Shown here: positions 59,123 through 64,000 of the stretch, piece by piece
Numbering within the stretch: position 1 is the first letter of the stretch
Layout of the letters: each line of letters opens with the position of its first letter
Origin: Ulota crispa
Lineage: Eukaryota; Streptophyta; Bryopsida; Orthotrichales; Orthotrichaceae
DNA length: 64,000 bases
Assembly (NCBI GenBank): GCA_963920765.1
Contig: OY987245.1
Coordinates: 7,270,727-7,334,726, forward strand
Reading direction: 5' to 3'
The notes under the pieces: model-generated
Seen by the model: only the letters and a program-made list of their open reading frames with translations
Told to the model about the DNA's origin: nothing
Databases searched by the model: none
Program-made: the position numbers and the translations under genes

Positions 59123-61644
59123 GGTTATAAAAAAAATCAAAATGTGGGTTTGACTGAAGTCAAAAATTATTTGCTTTGGAGAAGAATGTGTAGCATTGTA
59201 GGTACCTCAAAAAGAATCATCCATATCAATACATGAAAACAACTATAATAAAAGAAAGAGACATGCTCAAGGCTAGGAGACAAGCTCACTTTTTGTGATT
59301 ATGAAAGGCATAAACATCAGCAAGTACACATTAAAAAAAAACCAACTAATTCAATGCTCTATTGGCAAATAAACCAAGTATAGAAAATGATCTATTTCAT
59401 TCAATTAATATAAAATAATTGGCAATCTTTTATATATGAACTTTGGTATTGGCAAGTACTATTTAAATATAAGGATTCTGTAGTTGTTGTATGATATATG
59501 CATACTAAAAAGAGAGATAGTAGAGTTCTATTTGTTAGTGGTCAATTCTAGCACACGAGCAAGAATACTAATCCTTGATAACAGCAGCTGCAATTTGCAA
59601 GACTAGCAAGGTCATGTTTTATTAAAATATAACAATTGTAATACACAAAAATGACTATATGTAGTCATATCCAATCTCTTAGACAACTAAACATAGTCAT
59701 TTATTATATACATTTGACTGATTCTAGTCACAAACATTCATACAAGATGAAACTAATGTTCAAGATGAGTCATACAAGACACTAATTTGATTACATGTAA
59801 ATGTATTTTACTCTATTATCACTATGCTCCTATTATCACTTTTCTATTTTCAAAAATCCATATCTTTTGGGTATTTATTTCAAATTTGGATTTATTAGTA
59901 GTGCAAGAAAGGTCTCAAAGATCTTTTTTTAGTCATGCTATTTTGTTCCATTTGACCAAAATATGCTAAATATAGAGCGTATTTGCTATGGAAACCTCAA
60001 CTTGACATATAATGTATTGCACTATTGCTTCAATGCCTTAGCTATAGCATTGTCAATTGTAAAACACCAAAAATGGTTGAAATTTGTCAACTTAGCTAGC
60101 ACTTATGAATGATCACAAAGGGCAAGGAAAAGAAGAAGAAGGCCAATTGAAAGATGAAAATGACAAATTCTAATCATGTATGATGACCAAAATCTCTGAA
60201 GAAGTAATAAGAGGGAATTTCAAATTTCAGCTTGACTTTGACCATACCTTGTTGAGACCTTGATAATCAATGTACATTGCACTCATTTAAGATTTTGAAA
60301 CTTGATACAAAACCTTGACTCACTTATTTTTAAACCGATATTATAACCATGGCATTTGTTGTATTGTAGCTTTTGAATTTTTTTTTTGAATTAAGGCCCC
60401 ATGATAATTGGATAAACTGCTTGTAGTCTTAACTAATTTGTTGGATGACTAAAGGTAGTCATGTATTATATAAATTTGACTTGTTATGGTCATACACAAG
60501 TATAATAATAAAAACTAATGTCTAATAAAAGTCATGTAGGATAGCAATACCACTGCGCATAGTCATTATTGAGTTTTGGGATGACTAAGAGCAGTCATTT
60601 GTTATGTACATTTGACTGGCTCTAGTCATATACTGTAATACACACCATCATAACAAATGAGGCTGTATCCTTACATGCACTTGTATGAATTACAGAATAT
60701 TTCAAGATGTAAATAGTACTTTGTAATAATAAATACTCATGCATGACTCCCTTGATATTGGATGCAAAGAGGAATGGAACAATAGAGTAGGCATTTCCCT
60801 TATTAGCATTTCACAAACTCTTAGAAGTTTAAAGAATAAACCTTAATTCCTAAATACTGGAGGCCTTTCTAAATTTCTTGAACTTTTCATGAAACTCAAC
60901 AATCACTCAACATTTTCATAAGTTTTGTCAAGTTTCTTCATTGTAATTGTACAAATTTAAACTGAACATGTTAAAGAGTATTTGCAAAAAGAAATTACAA
61001 CAATTTCACTTATAATTTGATAGGTTATAATGTTTGAACATGAAAGTGGGAAATTGCAAAAGTGACTTGAAGTCTTCCAATCATCATTTCACATGTAAAA
61101 TCTAGAAATTTGGTTACCAATAAAAGATGAGGTTTAAGATTGTATTTATTTGTCTAGAACATAATATTTGTTAAATTGGGAAAAAGAGTACATTTTGGGA
61201 CTTTTAAAGGTTTTAGGTGATCACCTAAAACTGAGCTTGCAGCTGTTTTTGGTACATGTGCCTTCACTTGAAAAGAAGAATTTGCAAGAGAACAAATCTT
61301 AATGGCTTGGACTGAACCTGATACCTTCGAATGTGGTTTAACCCATTAACATTTGGTCAACCACTTCTTGGTTGACTTTTACTCTTTTCAGTTTGTAGAA
61401 AGAGAATGTCAAGGAATTTGATGACGTGGCAAACGGGACTGGTCTAGGGAATTGGAAAGTGAAGAGTTTAGGACAATAACTAGGCCAATTTGAGGTGGCA
61501 TATGGTTAGAGGGTTGAAAAAACTAAAAGAATACCGACTAAAAATACACCAATAAATGCAAAAGGATGGCCATAACAACTAAATAGTGAGCATAATTCAT
61601 GATGCGTAACACTAAAACCTTGCAAGATACTTCTATTTGTACGG
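59123..61644. other. AT-rich sequence with CACTA-like subterminal motifs
   Basis: From about 59640 to 60640 there are many TGACTA/TAGTCA motifs, as at 50629-51480, but no CACTA terminus is visible. A TTAA-element-like left end lies at 60843. No gene is supported. Confidence 0.4.
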
Positions 61645-61867
61645 TGTTACGACACAAGATCAAGAGTTGACATTCCTTTCCTATTTTGAGATCATAACCT
61701 AATGTAGAAACAAACACTAAGAGTCGCAAAGGTGACATTGAAAGTATTCCATTGTATTAAGCAAAATGTCAAGTGAGGAACAAATCTCCTCACTTGGTTT
61801 AAAAAGGAAAGAGGAAGGGTAACCAACCTCTAACCAACGTAACCGTCATTACGACTAGTTTGTAACA
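61645..61867 (-). repeat. Probable 3' LTR (223 bp)
   Basis: On the minus strand the LTR would begin TGTTACAAACTAGTCG directly after the purine-rich AAAAAGAGGGATAA and end TTGTGTCGTAACA. TGTTAC and GTAACA form a 6-bp inverted terminal repeat with the expected TG/CA. It is short for a plant LTR, and with no second LTR in view the inner boundary is less certain than the outer. Confidence 0.6.
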
Positions 61868-64000
61868 TTATCCCTCTTTTTAGGTAGAGTTTTCTTACTG
61901 TTCGATGCCGGCGTCCCAGAATGCTTCTTATGAAACTTTACCACCGCTAGTGGTGCATTCTCTAAATTCACTGCTGGCTTCCAAGAATTCTCTTCTAGTC
62001 CGTAGCCCTCCCAAGAGACTAGATATTGCAATTTTCTTCCCCGATCAAAAATCCGTGAATTAAGAACTTTGTGGACTTCCCATTTAACATCTCCATCAGA
62101 AGTGGTAATCGGTTGGGGTGATAATTGGCATCGTCCCGGAATGGAATCATGACAATATCTTTCAAGCAAAGAGACATGGAACACATCATGAATCTGCAAT
62201 GTTTTTGGTAATTGTAAGCGATAAACAACATCGAAGAGTTTAGCAATTACTCTAAATGGTCCCAAAAACTTTGGAGCCAGTTTCCGAGACGGCTCCATTG
62301 TTGTTATATTATCGTGCCAAAGAAGAACCTTGTTGCCTATTTGAAACGTTGGTTGTAATTGTACCCTGCAATCATAGTTGCGTTTGAAGTCCTCCTCTGC
62401 AATTTTTATCATGATTTTAAGTTCTTTGTGGACTTGTTATAAGTGTTGCACTCGGTCTTCTGCCACAGGCACTGTAGATGTGATTGGTGTAGAAACAAAA
62501 AATGCCGGATGATAACCATAAATGGCATAGAAAGGAGAAAACCCTGTTGCAAAATGACTTGCGTTGTTATACGCAAATTCTGCTATTGGGAGGAGATCGG
62601 CCCAATCATCTTGCCAAGTTGTAGTGAAAGTTCGAAGAAATTGCTCAAGCACTTGATTTACCCTTTCGGTTTGCCCGTCCGCTTAAGGATGAAAAGCCGT
62701 GGTTGGAGATGGCCGAATCCTAAGGAGTTCACAAAGTCTTCTCATAAACTTAGAGACAAAAACTGGCTCACGATCCAAAATTACCTTCTCCGGTATGCCA
62801 TGAAGCTTCCAAATATTATATAGATATAATGAAGCAGTCTCGTTGGAGGTAACCGTTTCCTTTGTAGGAATAAAGTGGCCTAGTTTTGTGTTTTTATCGA
62901 TCACCACTATGATAGAGTCATGTTCACTGCTATTTAGTAATTTTACTATGAAATCGGTAGAAATTCTTTTCCACAGTGCATGATCGGCCGGAATGGGTTG
63001 CATTAGTTTATATCTAGGATGGTGAATTGATTTCGACCGTTAACACAAGTTACATCTCTCAACGTATCGATGAATATAGCGGCGTAATGTGGGCCAATAA
63101 AAAATTCGGCTAACCAAATCCAAAGTTTCAGCTCTCCCTTGATGTCCCGCGGCTGGTGCATCATGCCGAGATCGCAAAATTTGCCGCTTGAGTTCCTCAT
63201 CGTCTGATACATATATCAAATTCTTAAAGCGAAGGATTCCATCATCCAACGTGTATCCTTGAAGTCGTCGGCGTATATCTCGGGGAGGTTGCTTGGAATT
63301 GTTTTTGAAAAATGACAACAGTGATTGTAATGTGGCATCCTCTTGCAACGCTGTCTTAAGTTGTTCTATAATTTGTACATCCGCCCATACCAGTCCATGA
63401 GATTCAAGCGCAGCCAATCGCAGTAAGGGTCGATTCTCTTTATTTTGTCCCTCGGTGACATCCACTCGTTTAGAAAGAGTGTCTGCCCTTCCATTTAGCA
63501 ATCTTGCCCGATGATAAATTTCAAAGTTAAAAGCAGATAGGAATCCAGACCATCGAGCTTGGCATTGATTTAACTGTTTTGTAGTAAGAAAACACTTCAA
63601 ATTTTTGTGGTCCGAGAATACCCAGATTTAATACGGTGATCCTTCCAAATATACCCGCCAGTCTTAAAACGCCAAAATTATGCTTAAGAGCTCCTTATCA
63701 TAGATATCATAGTTTTGTTCTGTTGGAGACATCTTTGAATTACTGAATGCACAAAGGTGGAGATGCCCATCATCCCCGTGCTGTAAAAAAATAGCTCCTG
63801 TTGCCACATCGGATGCGTCCGCCTCTACAATGAAGGGTCGTTCAAAATTAAGGTAGAGCAATATCGGTGCTTGGAGAAATTTTGATCGAAGTTCCATAAA
63901 AGCCCGGTCCACTTCTATGGTCCATTCAAATTATTTATCCTTTTTTGTCAGCATGATAAGGAGAACGGCAATCCTAGAATAATCACATATAAAACGCCGA
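61855..64000 (-). pseudogene. pol: Retrotransposon pol polyprotein, 3' part, six in-frame stops
   Basis: One frame is kept for 2.1 kb. From the right edge it shows the RT end, then RNase H with 'VEADASDVATGA', 'YDIYDKELLSI' and 'VFSDHKNL', keeping the catalytic acids. The integrase zinc finger follows (His residues in 'RHDAPAAGHQGR', then 'ERCNLC'), then the core: Asp in 'ISTDFIV', Asp in 'VILDRE', Glu in 'NQVLEQFLR'. Near the C-terminus are 'LLWHDNITT', 'FHVSLLERY' and the chromodomain ('LVSWEGYGLEENSWKP'). Six stops interrupt it, all TAA, at 62437, 62683, 63040, 63628, 63664 and 63931. The C-terminal codons run through the polypurine tract, and the natural stop (TAG at 61855-61857) lies inside the LTR. 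The protein cannot be made from this copy. Confidence 0.9.

Larger units (their letters stand above)
61645..64000 (-). mobile_element. 3' part of a Ty3/gypsy chromovirus-type LTR retrotransposon
   Basis: It runs off the right edge. Read on the minus strand it contains the end of reverse transcriptase, RNase H, integrase, a chromodomain, a polypurine tract and a 3' LTR. The 5' LTR, gag, protease and most of reverse transcriptase lie outside the window, so the target duplication cannot be checked; the base pairs next to the LTR end are TACGG at 61640-61644. The chromodomain places it among the chromoviruses. Confidence 0.9.

Noticed and set aside
50464-60866. A single TTAA-type element between the ends at 50464 and 60843
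   Set aside because: Both are left-type ends in the same orientation, so they cannot be the two termini of one element.
62443-62823. 126-residue plus-strand frame at the right end
   Set aside because: Antisense shadow of the integrase region.

Overview
The window reads as nuclear DNA of a land plant with a repeat-rich, gene-poor genome. It carries a plant-type EXO70 gene, a peptidyl-tRNA hydrolase with a serine-rich presequence resembling an organelle transit peptide, and a plant 2-oxoglutarate-dependent dioxygenase. Their introns are GT-AG. Most of the rest is AT-rich and made of decayed transposons. I cannot name the species; a seed-free lineage is possible but unproven.

Three intact-looking host genes, all on the minus strand, lie between 16.9 and 35.4 kb: EXO70 (16969-19166, two exons), peptidyl-tRNA hydrolase (23196-25423, eight exons) and an ACO-like dioxygenase (32676-35319, three exons). 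I assembled them exon by exon; every junction fits GT-AG and the reading phase. They serve unrelated roles (vesicle tethering, organelle translation, oxidation of a small molecule) and do not form a functional cluster.

The main hidden structure is a dense set of small non-autonomous DNA transposons, many with readable ends and target-site duplications. (1) At least a dozen elements of 72 bp to about 1.3 kb begin TTAA-CCC and end GGG-TTAA, resembling piggyBac-type termini; the commonest form is about 910-930 bp. (2) Mutator-like MITEs have 9-bp duplications, one of them inside the dioxygenase intron. (3) Two copies of an element beginning AGGGGTAGTCA have 3-bp duplications. (4) There are TA-flanked MITEs of about 310 and 300 bp. 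(5) There is a TTA-flanked Tourist/Harbinger-like element. (6) There are CACTA-like ends. Several are nested, and older copies act as empty sites for younger ones.

From 40.6 to 45.9 kb lie two convergent, intron-containing, broken genes. One has a coiled coil, a CxxC pair and a DDE-like layout. The other is spliced on the opposite strand and belongs to no family I recognise. Together they look like the coding part of a larger, undescribed DNA transposon. At the right edge (61645-64000, minus strand) is the 3' part of a Ty3/gypsy chromovirus: RNase H, integrase, chromodomain and a 3' LTR. It has six in-frame TAA stops and no frameshift. Stops in all three decayed genes fit C-to-T changes.

Other repeats are a decamer array at 46 kb, a 44-bp array at 53.1 kb, a purine-rich array at 53.8 kb, an 11-bp array at 7.35 kb and a tRNA-derived SINE-like unit at 48.6 kb. 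I found no convincing tRNA, rRNA or CRISPR.
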